Shown here one piece after another: positions 10,936 to 22,200 of a DNA stretch of 64,000 nt. The notes under the pieces are model-generated. The model was not told the origin of the DNA. It did no database searches and worked only from the letters and a program-made list of their open reading frames with translations. The translations under genes were made by a program, and so were the position numbers. The first letter of the stretch is position 1, and the number at the start of each line of letters is the position of its first letter. Origin of the DNA: Glossina fuscipes (taxonomy: Eukaryota; Arthropoda; Insecta; Diptera; Glossinidae); contig NW_023998440.1 of NCBI RefSeq assembly GCF_014805625.2, positions 2,764,993 to 2,828,992 on the forward strand, written 5' to 3'.

Positions 10936-11349
10936 AATGTCGATTTCGATTTAAACTAAAGTTTTACCCTTAATTCCTTCTTCATCCAATATTTTGTATT
11001 TCTTACAAATCACGTTTTTTACGCCTTCAATACTATTGTGATCTGTGTACAAATATTTTGTACATTTCTTACTAGGTTATCTCACTTAGAAGGTAAAGGC
11101 TTAGGGCTTGCTATTTACCATTATGCGCCAATATAAAGCAAGCATAAATAGTTTAAGTCAATTTCTTATTAGTAGATCTTTAACGTTAATCTTAGCCTGT
11201 AATCAATTGTTGTCTGTCTGTTGCGTAAACTGAAATTTTTCAAGTGTACTCATCACTGTTTGCGTTTCAATCACGTCACGTTCACTCGGCATTTTCGTAA
11301 AGGATTTAGTTCATACCAAAAAAGAAAAAAATCTTAGAAACGAAAATTT
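10936..11349. other. No gene seen
   Basis: AT-rich spacer between repeat B2 and the first coding-like segment of the 11.4-12.7 kb remnant. No recognisable element. Confidence 0.5.
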
Positions 11350-12720
11350 GTGCTTCTTTCGTTAATTTATTTTGATTTCTTCTCGGCTTCCTTAATTTCT
11401 TCAAATACCTCTATATCCAACCACACTGGCGGCGCAATCCGACCTTTTCGATGTTTTCTTAGATGTATGGTTAGCCACAAAGGCACATGCAGTGGCATTC
11501 TAGCACCAAAAGGGCCCAAACCACCCGATATTAAATGCAAGGATTCGAATGAAAAATTTGTTTATCACGGATCAGCGGAAGAATGGGCTGCCTTAGCCTT
11601 AAACCGCGTGAGTCACCACGAGATCTGCATCGTCAAGTTTCTCTCCTTTTATCATTTACAGGCATTTCTCTTTAATACACGATAAAAAACTAAAAAAAAA
11701 AAAAATTCTACTGTAAAACATGAACAATTTAGCATGAGTTTCTGTTTCTGTAAATTCGAGGCCCTGTATATTTGTTGTTGCCAAGTCGAGGGCCCGGTTC
11801 TCTTTCAACTCTTTTTACAAGTCCTTGACGTTCAAGGAAAAAATATATAAAATTCTTTAGGAAAAAAGTTTCACTTTTGTTAACTTTCAAACACATACCT
11901 TAAAATGTCTTTTCAGAATGCGGGCTACGAAGTCTCGATATTTGATTCTGAAGATGATGAGGTTAACCTAACTTCTTGTACTGGCTAAGTAATAGTTTGG
12001 TAGCTGGTGTTCCAGAAGAATTGCGCGAGGTGTATAGCCGATTGTAAAGTAGAAGAAAGTATTGCCAGACGTTCCTTGGGACATTTCAAATTATCTTTGG
12101 GTTCTGATCTCGCTCTTTCGGCGCAATACTTTAATTATTTGCGAAAAGATAAGAAACCGCGCAAAATATTGGTGCAGACCAACGATAGCGCTGTAGTAAA
12201 ATGTGAACGTCCTGAGACTACGTAAAATCGATCCAGATACTGATGTGCTTGGAGATCCGCGTGCGATTAATATAACTAATGCTTGGTATGAGACACGTGT
12301 GGCGAAGAGACGGACGTTGGTTCCGTCTGACAAGTGAACAAGTTAGTCGAGTACCTGACTTGCACGTTCTTGGCATGATGCCAGGACTCACAAAAATGAT
12401 TTACTGCCAACCATGCAGTTTTATGTATCTGGACGACCGATACATTTTGGGATCAAAGAGACTCTTCGGGCATTACGGGAAAGTTGTCCTGCCCGTGGCA
12501 AAGTCGCCATATATTTATTTATGAGCAAACGTAAATCCATGTCCTACCATGTTGCTTTAGTTCCCGTTTTCCGCTAGGATCCAAAGGAGGGTGATAATGG
12601 CTTCAAAATTGTTTATTTACTATAGCGACGAAAGTGTAGCAATCTATGAGAAACTAGCTCGTAAGTTACGCTTGAAATGCAATGCCAGTCTGTTGAAGTC
12701 AACGTGAGTGTAGATACGTT
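11350..12720 (+). pseudogene. Unrecognised decayed gene with a splice-like intron
   Basis: I do not recognise the family. The first coding-like segment ends at 11607 in the peptide KFVYHGSAEEWAALALNR, directly at a strong donor (CGC|GTGAGT). A pyrimidine-rich acceptor (tgtcttttcag) ends at 11916, 309 nt later. Joining the two keeps the frame and adds NAGYEVSIFDSEDDEVN before a stop at 11986-11988. Beyond that, protein-like text continues on the same strand in changing frames: LVAGVPEELREVYSRL (11997-12044), ARRSLGHFKLSLGSD and QYFNYLRKDKKPRKILVQT (12061-12180), KIDPDTDVLGDPRAINIT (12219-12273), then 12359-12625 with LLPTMQFYV, GRPIHFGIKETLRALRE, HVALVPVF and, past an in-frame TAG at 12575, DPKEGDNGFKIVYLL. 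At least three frame changes and several stops make it a pseudogene. A live gene with more introns or a poor assembly is an alternative. The 5' frame opens without an ATG. Confidence 0.5.
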
Positions 12721-13486
12721 GCACTTGATCCAATTTACTGTTAAGGTCGTCTGAACTGTCATAAATTTAACATAATTAAAAAGAGTTTTTTGACGCGGAG
12801 AGCTACATGAAACGGTTTTTAGATGTTATCATCACATCGATAGACGCTAAACCCCAGAAGGGCGTATTAATGATATAACTTTGAAGATGACCATCAAAAT
12901 GTTGAAATCTTGTCCTATATTGCCTATTTTGAGATTTCAGATATCAAAATAATAAAACTACTCCGCTAGCAAAGTGTTGCGCGGGCTTGAGAATTAATCT
13001 TAAAAATAATAAAATCTGTTATGAATACGCTAAATAAATTTGATTTCATACAGCTCTATAATCGTGTCGATCCATTCGCAGCAATGTCTATGTATAGCAT
13101 AGTTAGTTTGTACCTTTTCAACTGTTTAATGCTATAGTGAAGCCATATGATATTAGCCTTTGAAATAAAGTATATCAATGCAATATACACCATAGTGAAC
13201 CGAAACCAAGCCTTAAGGTGTACAATTTTATGGCGACTTAAATTTCGATTGTCGATTTCTTCGAATCGATTCAATTATTCCCTAATCATTGCCTTAGTAG
13301 ACACTAAACGAAGTCTCCATCTCCGTATTTATTATTGAAGTCAGTTTCATGTACTGAATTAGTACTTAGTAATTAATTTGCAAGTATTTGAATCATTTCA
13401 GCTGATATCTTAACTTCGAGAAAATATCCCATCTCATCAACAACATATTTAATCGAATACGGAAAAACGCATACCATAACTTCAAA
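12721..13486. other. No gene seen
   Basis: AT-rich spacer up to the 3' end of the MON1-like pseudogene. ORFs of 63-72 codons on opposite strands at 13056-13338 overlap each other and have no motif. Confidence 0.5.
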
Positions 13487-14846
13487 ATGTTCAAAACCTT
13501 GGAAATGTGTTATGAAGAGAATACACGACTTCTTCTCTTGGGTCCATTTGATTATTTTTTTTTTACATACTCTCGTTTCTTTCATGGTCGGGCTCGAATA
13601 TGGCATATAGTTCGTTTTGCGATGAAATCCAGCCAATCATTATTTCTTCCTTCCCAGGTTCGTACAACATTTGTAGAGGCCAATCAGACATATGTGTTCG
13701 ATCGTAAAAGTTCACAGTACAGATCTTCTATATATCTAAATTTCTCTCAAGATTAGTTTGTTCCCGAAAATGCAGTGCATAATAATTGTTGTAAATGTTT
13801 GGGTTTATATACAAATTATCTACAATTTGTGAAACTTCAATTACTCTAGGGCGTGGTGAAGTCTCCGCGTTTTTAGTCTCCGCGGCTTCGTTAATTGCTG
13901 AACATAACGTGGTCCTTTCCACTTTATTTGTAATACAGTTTTTGCTCATCATCAATTCCTTGAAATCGTGTTGAGAGGAATAGAAGACAACCTGGACAAT
14001 CGGCAGTTAAGTTGCAAAGGTATGCACTTCATACTTAGACGGCCTTAAAGCCTTCACAAATTTAAATATTAACATGAAATCACTTGGATCTATGGACACA
14101 TTTTTCTTATGCATCAGCTTTACGAGTTGGTTAGCGATTATTAATACTGCAAAGAGAAGTCTACGGGCACGTCCTTTGCACTTATTTTTGTTTATAAATG
14201 GACGCATCGAGCTCTTTAGCAGCGGTATTTGTATTGAATTGGTTAGAGGAGTAAAATTATTTTTATTTATCCGGTTACCGGTGTCGATGTTTGTCAAATT
14301 TTGTAATAAAGCCACAGCGCAATTGTTCTCGTTTTAGAAAACATTAAGAAAGACGAAATCTGATAGTAGATATCCTCAAGTTGCATTTTCAAAGGCTTTG
14401 CAGGTGAGTTCGTTTTCGCAATCGAAGTAATAGTATGGGCTTTGATAAAAACACAAATCGCCTGTCGCCAGTATCTATTAATTCGATCTCGTCTTCCATG
14501 CAAATCAAGTGAATTAATTAGTATACTTATTGAAAAAAACATATTGCGAAACATATTACGTTCACGGCCATGCAAAGAGAAAATTGGTTTCCCCTTAAGA
14601 GCCATAAGATGTATATGTTTTTTGTGAGAGCATTGTGCTCATGCAATCATGCATTGCATCTTCCCCTCCAGCAATTTTTCTGGGCCGACGTTTTTCATTT
14701 GGAATTTCGATTAAGGTCGCGGATGCTTTTGGATTCCTTTCCTCACTCTCATTTTCACTAATACTGGAGTTATCATCTTCCACAGACAACTCATGTTCAT
14801 CTAGCGGTCCATCGCTTTATATATTCGAGAGTGTATCTGGATTCAT
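13487..14846 (-). pseudogene. Mon1: MON1-like pseudogene, second copy
   Basis: Reading the - strand downward from 14846 gives a broken version of the protein at 6468-7991. It starts at an ATG (14844-14846) with MNPDTLSNI and a stop after nine codons. The acidic N-terminal region and QKHIHLMALKGKPIFSLHGR (first longin domain) follow after a frameshift near 14600, then MQLEDIYYQISSFLMFS. A frameshift and about 20 lost codons lie near 14330. Next come RINKNNFTPLTNSIQI and LLFAVLIIANQLVKLMHKKN (second longin domain), then a loss of about 20 codons and a stop near 14010. KKxIxN-like CITNKVE, a stop at 13725-13727, and KICTVNFYDRTHMSDWPLQM follow. GWISSQNELYAIFEPDHERN marks the third longin domain, and after another frameshift near 13565 comes KKIIKWTQEKKSCILFITH. 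The natural stop after the terminal F is lost. The order is collinear with the intact copy and no introns separate the pieces. Divergence looks about as great as between distant paralogues. Confidence 0.87.
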
Positions 14847-15339
14847 CGCATTGGTCACAGAGTTCAATTTATGCAAATACTTTTCAGTTTTTTTTTTTTT
14901 TTTTCCAATCGCAATAAACACATCTTGTATAAGAAATTTTTCTTCAAATAACTTTAGAAATATAAATTTTTACGAGAAGCACTCCAAATATAGTCAGTCA
15001 AAGTTACAAGAAAACGGATGCCTTTAATTCTGGTAATAAATACTTGAAGCCGTGTTGGTTACTTGCATTCAATTCCGTTTGTCATTCCATTTCATAAATC
15101 ACAATTCATTTAACTATTACCAAGATTTTTACTCAACTCAACGCGTCATTTGTTGTTGATTTGCCGACTCCTAGAAGAAGACGAATAAGATTAAATACCG
15201 TACATTACTTTCGTATTTTTTAACATAAGTTCGACTTAATCTATTTAATCGGATTCGACCTAAGACCAAAACAGGTTAGTACGTTAAATTTTATCAAAAC
15301 ATTTAAAAATTAGCGATCTTTAGGTTACACAAAGAAGGG
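14847..15339. other. No gene seen; 5' flank of the MON1-like pseudogene
   Basis: AT-rich, with a 16-base T-run at 14889-14904. I see no similarity to the 5' flank of the intact copy. Confidence 0.45.
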
Positions 15340-15440
15340 TGACACCAAGCGGACAGAGGGACAGAAGGATTTTGGCAAAAGCACTGTTCAAGCCTATTAT
15401 ACGTCGCACCGCAAGTGGTATAGCATATAAAAAATAACGT
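15340..15440 (+). repeat. Family B fragment B3 (right end)
   Basis: Contains 'agcggacagagggacag' and the family right end 'gcaccgcaagtggtatagcatata' style sequence. The same end is seen at 30951-30992 and 41568-41595. Confidence 0.5.
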
Positions 15441-17627
15441 AAAACGGCAAAAGGAAATTATGTTTCACTCAAAATATTGATCATCAGCAGATCTCCTCTA
15501 GAGAAGAAGAGACCGCCTTATGAGATAACCGAGAAATTGACTCAATACAAAAGCGCGGAACTATAAAAGTTTCTGCCCTAGATTTAGGGCAAAAAAAATT
15601 CATCGGATGTCCGGCAAATGAATGTAAGAAGTCTATCATTAAGAGGGATACTTTTCAAACTTATAATTTCCACTTTGAAATATAATTTTTGTGTGCTCTC
15701 AGTTGTGAGTATATTTAATACAATTGTCAGTTTCATCACGTAGCGACTCACGATTCGCGAACACTTCAAATTATTAAAAAATTCTCCCAAAGCGGTAACT
15801 CAGTCGTGCGCGCTCATCATTTTGCTCACTAGAAAATGGAGCCGTCACCGTCGTTTGTCTATTCAGATCGCGGTCGTGTGACATAACACTCTTGTACATT
15901 TCCTTTGGACAAAGTGAACAAAAACTATTGCGATTGTTTGCGTCAGGATGGATGGACATTTAAATGATATTTTGTTCAGAAATTAACTGCCATGCCCAAC
16001 CTTCAAAGAAACGCTTCGATATGTTGAGCTTTTTTCTCAAATTTTAAAAAATAATAATCGTAATTCTCAATGAAGGGCTCTTTACATGTAGATATGTAAC
16101 TGACATAAGAGCTTATATTCTTGTTTGCAGAACGTTGCGAAAATTCACTCGTATCTTGAATTTGCTCTCACATTTCATTTGATTGCCCGGGTGTCATTGA
16201 TCGCTTCATAAAGCTGCGGTGGATGGTAATAAACTGTAGTTCGCTGATTTCATTACCTAAATTTACTGAGTGAGTGGAGGTGCGTTGCCATAACTAGATC
16301 AAGTTAACATCATTGGTAACACTACCACGTATTTCGAAATGTGAAAATAAGGTTGTAATGTAACATTATCGATATATGTTAAGCGTCAAACTTTACTGCC
16401 ACCGCACTCGGACATAGACTCCTTGCAATTCGTCAGTGTGAAGAATGCAAATTAATTTAAGGATTCCATAGATGCATATAACGCTTGCTTAGGATAAACA
16501 TTCCTTTGTACAGAAATAATCAATCAATATTACAAACCTCGCCTATTGCCCCATTTCTAGGGTACACACTTGAGTAGGTCTACTGTTGTGTTTTATGGCG
16601 AATATTCCAAATGGTGTTTCATCTAACAAGACTTTTTCTTTTGCGTGAATTCGTGGCAATTTCTGCATTTTTTTTCCTTTTTTTAATTCTTAGTCACCTT
16701 AGTAACAAAAGATATCAAATAAAAGAAAAATTCACAATAAACTTGATGAAAAAGTTTTTACATGACTTGAATTTGCTGAAGGCGCAGAGAATAAGGCTCA
16801 CGGTTAATGGTGGTGATGGTGGTAGGGATTTTAGCGGAAACTATAGTTTGGTGTAAATAAGTTTTTTGCCATTCCATTCTCACTCATCATCGGTCCTTAG
16901 TATCTCTTAGTAGTTTATTGTTTGGATAATATTTTTCAGAGTAAAATGCAGTTTACTTCGAGCCACAACAAAAGGATCAGAAGAGGAGCAACATAACAAC
17001 ACTTACAAACTAAGAGATGTGAAAGTTTGTCAACAAATTTTTCTACGTCTTCTTCTTCTTTATCTTCCTCTTATAACTTTTTTCATAATTTTATTTTTAC
17101 ATTTATTTATCTTCTCTTTGATAATTTTGTTTTTTTTTTTTTTTTTCTATTAAACCGCATATAAACCTATTCATTACCGAGTCGTATCTTTTAATGCAAA
17201 ACTGTACTTTTTGTATTTTCCTTACACAAAACAAAAAAAAAGCATGAAAAGTTTTCATAATTTTTTCAACAAAGTTGCTGTTACTTGCATTGTGTGTTAA
17301 GGAAATTGGTGCTCTTTTTGTTATTTAATTAAAATGTCACTTAGTGTCTTAGATGAGAAGGTAATGGGAACACAATAGCGTCTCTTAACTAACTTAAGTT
17401 AGATGATAAGTCAAAAATTGTATTAAAAAAATATCTGCCTTGTCTATTTAGTGTAAGGAGTTAAGATGAAATGCAATTGCTTAGCATTACTTATGAAAAC
17501 TTCAACTTAAACGGATTTAGCAAAATCAGGCGTTGAGCCAGGAGTGAAACAACTTTTGACACTGCTGTTCGAGAAGTGATTTAGAAATTAATTGCTTTTA
17601 AAGGAATAGAGAAAGAAGTATATTTTA
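15441..17627. other. No supported gene; one odd small ORF
   Basis: AT-rich. On the - strand two overlapping frames (15774-15959, 61 codons, and 15584-15790, 68 codons) sit in a locally more GC-rich patch. The first contains FCSLCPKEMYKSV, a CxxC pattern without a full zinc-finger. No family is recognised. A 17-base T-run is at 17130-17146. Confidence 0.4.
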
Positions 17628-17692
17628 AGGCTAAAATCTTAAAACATCAGCATCTAAGGCTATCGGTTTTTATTGAAAACTCCACCTCGTTA
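17628..17692 (-). repeat. SINE fragment, copy 2
   Basis: The block 'gcatctaaggctatcgg.tttttatt.aaaactc.acc' at 17649-17690 is nearly identical to 60608-60643 of the complete SINE. Both the tRNA-like head and the tail are missing. Confidence 0.6.
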
Positions 17693-17754
17693 AAAAAAAG
17701 TAATAAAAATAAAGTGGTTTTTATAAATTTAATTTCAAAAAAAAAAACCTTAGA

Positions 17755-18640
17755 GTTCGACAAGGTCGACCATTACACGCCCTACACCACTTTGACTAGT
17801 AAAGTTATTCCACTCGTGTTGGTAACAATACATCAAGAATTGCTCACTATTTTCCTGCAAAGGTACGCTTTCCATGAAAGCCCGCATATTGGAGGATGCC
17901 GCTCATGGCGTGATCCAAATTTTGCAAACTTAGTTTCTATGATAAAAACTTAGAAATTCGACTTTCTCCCCATGTAAGGACTGGCTGTCTTTTCATTATA
18001 ACCTCTGTATATATTGGGTCTAAATATTTGACCTATGTGATCCAAATTCTCTACCGTTAATTTTTCCTTGTTAAATCGCTATTAGCAACCAATTTTCATC
18101 ATAATATATTAAAAATTGAGTCTTCTCTTCTTGAGTGCTTACTGTTCATAAGAAATCTTATATTTAGCGGTGTCCAAAAAATAGACTTGTATGGTTCAAG
18201 TATGATCCGCTGTGTTTTTATGTCAAATTGCTATCATGAGCAAATTTGATCATTGACAACTAGACTTTTCTTATCATATAAAGATTTATTTTTCGTAGAA
18301 ACGGTTATATAAGAGGGGGTTGAAAAAAATTGCGGAATCAAATTTTTCATACCAATTTAGAATGCCGAAATTTTTACTAGTTAGCGACTTACAAACGTTT
18401 TCGCCACTTCAAAATAAGGCGCTGTATGGGGAGTGGTTGAAAATGTGGACCGATCCAAACCGTTTTCAATAGAATTCGTCCTCGGGCCAAAACTTATGAT
18501 TTTGCTAAATTTCATCAAAGTATCTCAAAACTTGCGACCAGTAGCTTGAATACATGGATAGTTTTCAGACGAAAAGAGGGACGGACAAGCTTGGAATCAT
18601 TTTCTGAATCGATCCCCAGGTGTAAAGGTTTTAAAGCGTT
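17755..18640 (+). repeat. Family B dispersed repeat, long copy B4
   Basis: About 880 bp collinear with B1. It has 'caaggtcgaccatt' at 17760-17773, 'catgaaagcccgcatattgg' near 17873, 'ccaaaaaatagac' at 18174, 'atcatgagcaaa' near 18233, 'agaatgccgaaa' near 18359, 'gtatggggagtgg' near 18423, a 'gagggacggacaagc' run near 18575 and 'gaatcattttctgaatcgatc' just after. ORFs of 60-79 codons inside it are not genes. Confidence 0.65.
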
Positions 18641-20519
18641 CAAAATTTTTGCTTCATATTTTTGTAAAAATATGAGATGGCGTGGGGACTCTGACAAACT
18701 AACCGCTTTTTTCCATTAACTTTCCTATCGCACTATCATAAGTCACAATTTTGCTCGTAAGACACCAAAGCAAACCATTTTCTGAGAATATGACTGAAAA
18801 TCTAGAGGGGGCCGCAGGAGTTATTCTAAAAATTTATTTTAAAAAAATTTGAAAAGATTTGAATTTGAATTTTTTTTCTTTAAAGGATTTTCCACAATCG
18901 CCAGAGAAAATCTTTAGACTATGCCGAGATTTTGATAGAATAAAAATTGAACGACGCTGTGATGCGATATAGTGAAGCTGGCTCTAAATGGTCCTTATCG
19001 AGGGACAGATCGAGTAGGGGAGTCAGAATCAGAGGAGAGTGTCAAAACGACAACGCGAATAAGGTAGAAAAGCGAAGCTGATTTGTAGACAATAATAACG
19101 AGAACTCTGCTCTGAACAAGCAAAGTGTTCGTATAATTTGTAGAACCTCGATGTAAATTTATAATCATATGGTCAATGCTGTAAAATGGTTAAAACGTAC
19201 GCGTATTGATATGGAATGTAATAAGCATGTAACTTTAATCAATCCACGGTTCTTGAAATGCCTTCGTATTGTAAAAGTATTTAAGATTTGTGGATGAAGT
19301 AAGAACATGAATAAAAAATGTGAAAACTTGTGAAAAGTCAGATTATTCTTCAAAAATTCAAAGAAAACATAAAATTCTTGTGAGCCAGAGCCTGGTGCCA
19401 CTGAGCGTAAACCAGCGCCACGAAATGGGTAAAAGCCATCACAATACACAGCATCTTATATCGATTTGATTCATTTCTAGAGTTACCTTATATTAGGCTT
19501 TTGGCTAATTTGGTTTCCATCTAGAGTTACGCTATTAACTTAACTTTATAAAGCAAAATAATATTAATATAGTTAAAATTAATGGCCTTGGATTGGAATT
19601 AATAATAATGTAAAGCGGGTCAATAACGCTAGAGCAGTACGCTCAGAAAAAGTGGTTTGGAGAAGTGCGTGTTTAAAACTTCAAGTCCGAGTGGGAGCCG
19701 AGCAGGGAAGAACTACGATTACCATGTCGCGATTCTCGGTTTCTAATATAAGAGCCTTTGGGCTTACTTGGTCGTGGCTAAGGCGAGTACTCAGTAAAAG
19801 CATAAGATGCGCCCATTAGGATGTGGCTCTCCCTATTTCTTCCTTTTTCTTCACGTCCTTCTGGTTCACGTATAAGCGTCACACTCTGACTGCTTTGTCA
19901 TATATAAAACACGAATAGTACGCGCACTGTAGATACACTTCTATTGAAACTGGGTTGTAGGTCCAGTTAAAGTTCTTCAGGAAATGGGTGTTTCAGTGGC
20001 TGGACAGGCTGAGATTTCCTAGCGTGTAGTTTCACCAAATATGCTGTGCTATCCACGAAAAAGCTTTCTCGAGTATATTGGTTAGTAATTAAAGCAAACG
20101 TAATTTGATAGAAATTAAATTAAAGTGTCGACCGTCAGCTACTATACGCTATGGTTGCTATGGTTTGCTTTGCAACTAATGGCTTGAAAACTTGAATTCT
20201 TTTAATGGAACCAAAAGATTGCAATATAACATATTACCGGCTGATAACACTGTGCAGTGGGTTATTTTGATCACATGTCAGTGCGTCAAACTTCGGTGCC
20301 TCTCAACACCAAATTCTTCGAAAATACAATAATAATTTAGAGTTCCATGTGAATTTTTTTTCTTATCACAAACTTTGCTGAATTTAAATAATGCAATAGT
20401 ATTAGGCTTTAGAGAGAATTTGAAAATTAATATTTTTGAGCACAAAGTATGGTTTACTAAGCAGTTTTAAAAATCCATGATATAAGAAAACAACAAAATG
20501 AATTAACGGAATTTCGTTC
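18641..20519. other. No gene seen; possible Pol III-type repeat remnant
   Basis: AT-rich. 19690-19930 carries 'tggtcgtggctaaggcgagtactcag' style sequence followed by a 'tcttcctttttcttcacgtcc' tract. The layout resembles 23080-23225 and 34840-35010, so it may be another eroded tRNA-derived SINE. The 94-codon ORF at 19165-19449 has no motif. Confidence 0.35.
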
Positions 20520-20904
20520 TGTTTAGTATTCTTCGCTAACATTAATACATTTTTATACCTTGCTTCACATATGCAACTCCCAGAAGAACTTGAGAGAGAG
20601 CCATCTTTTATTATACCTATCCGATACAGAGTCATTTTCTGATTCGATTTGATCTGACCGCCTGTCCGTCTTATTTTCTTATGTTCAACGTAGAAGCTGC
20701 AAATCTTTAAAACGCCTTGACGAAATTCAGTACGGTGACGTGTTTTGACCCAGTTGCAAACGCTGTTGAAAAGGGTTCGGTTCGGATCACTTAAGCGACC
20801 ACTTCCCTACAAAGAACGATTTTGAAAAGTCTTTATATGAGTAATTGTAGGGTGGGCTAGCCCCACCATAGCGTTTTCACTTGTTTTTTTTTTTTTTTTT
20901 TTTT
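20520..20904 (-). repeat. Family B dispersed repeat, copy B5, with T21 at its edge
   Basis: On the - strand it starts 'aacaagtgaaaacgctatgg' next to a 21-base A-run (T-run 20884-20904). It runs through 'gggctagcccaccctac', 'ttgaccc', 'gacggacaggcgg' and 'ataggtataataaaagatgg', and ends in a CT-rich 'ctctctctcaagttc' block. This copy defines the left end of the family. Confidence 0.65.
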
Positions 20905-22200
20905 GTAAAAGTGGTTCTTATATTTAATTAAACCAAAAGACCTGACTATGGGTCAATAATAGTCAATTAACGAAATTCCACTCTTCCTTTCAAACCATTC
21001 ATGACAAAGACCTTTTTACCAATTTCGAGCACTTGGTCTGCTTTAAGGCTGAAAGACCAGCCAGCCTACAATACATGGAGGATAGGCTCAAATTCATTAC
21101 AACCATTTTCCACATCATTTGCGGTGTGTCTAAGCTTTTACGCGCGTGATGAAAATCGATATAAACTATTGACAATGTGCCAGAGTGCACTATTTAGCGG
21201 ACATTCCGCGTAGGGGTGTTCTCATGAGAAATTAGGCTTAATTTGGCATTGTGAAAGGCGAGTGGTATAAAGTGTTTAAGTGCCGGTCTGGCCCGGCTTA
21301 ATCTCTATTAGCTTTCGCTTGAAAACTATGCTTAACAATTGTCTACCGATTGGTACGCTACCGTGGTGCTATTATGCGAATATAATCTCCTCTCCACTCC
21401 ATTTTGAAAAGTTTGTTTTCAGCTTTCACTTACATTATCCTCTCTAGTACGTCTTGAGTTTAAAATTTTCGATCAATCTGTGAACCGCAAATTATTTGTT
21501 TGTTAATTTAAAGAGATTGTGGAATAATACGAGTAATATGTTATTGTCTTTTACCTTTTTTATTTTTGTATTTTTTTATGAATAAAATCCTTTGAAAAAT
21601 GTAACCTGACGCTTTAAGTTATGCACTACGCTTCCATGTGCTTAAGCCCCTCCACGAAATACATGATATGGAGGACTGTGAAGTCAAATATGTAAATATC
21701 AGACGGAGGGCTTCAGGGGAATAAATTGATGGAGATTTCTGCTAAAAGCATAAGTAATACAGACTGTTTGTATAGTTTGTCTTGATTAAAATATTTGAGT
21801 TTTTATTCTAAGGGCAAAGTTTCGTTCATCGTTTTTATTTCTTCTTCGTCTTCTTCTTCTTCTTTTGATCTTTGCTAAAGATTATATGTCCAACTTAAAC
21901 ACTTGCACGACCAACTCATTAAAGTATGCAGCTTTGTTTGCCTTAAGTAATTTGATTTCAAATAAAAAACTTTTCTTAACTTTTGAATAATTTTCAGTAT
22001 TAATTTATTTAATTTAATTATATATTTGAAATTTTTTGGTTATAAGTTTCTTCTGGTTAAAAAAACGTAATATTATAATTAAACCCGTAAGAATACATAA
22101 AAATATAATGTTCAGCGTGCATTTTAAGTGACAATGTGTAGATGGGGAAGAAGAAAACAGCGAAAGCAAGAATAAATTGATAGAAGAAGAAACTCCACAA
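20905..22200. other. No supported gene; faint RT-like ORF
   Basis: The - strand ORF at 20999-21190 contains VYIDFHHARKSLDTPQM, which loosely resembles the RT block around the first catalytic aspartate (xxIDFxxAFDSxD), but nothing around it extends the match. (TTC)n runs occur at 21841-21864. Confidence 0.35.
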
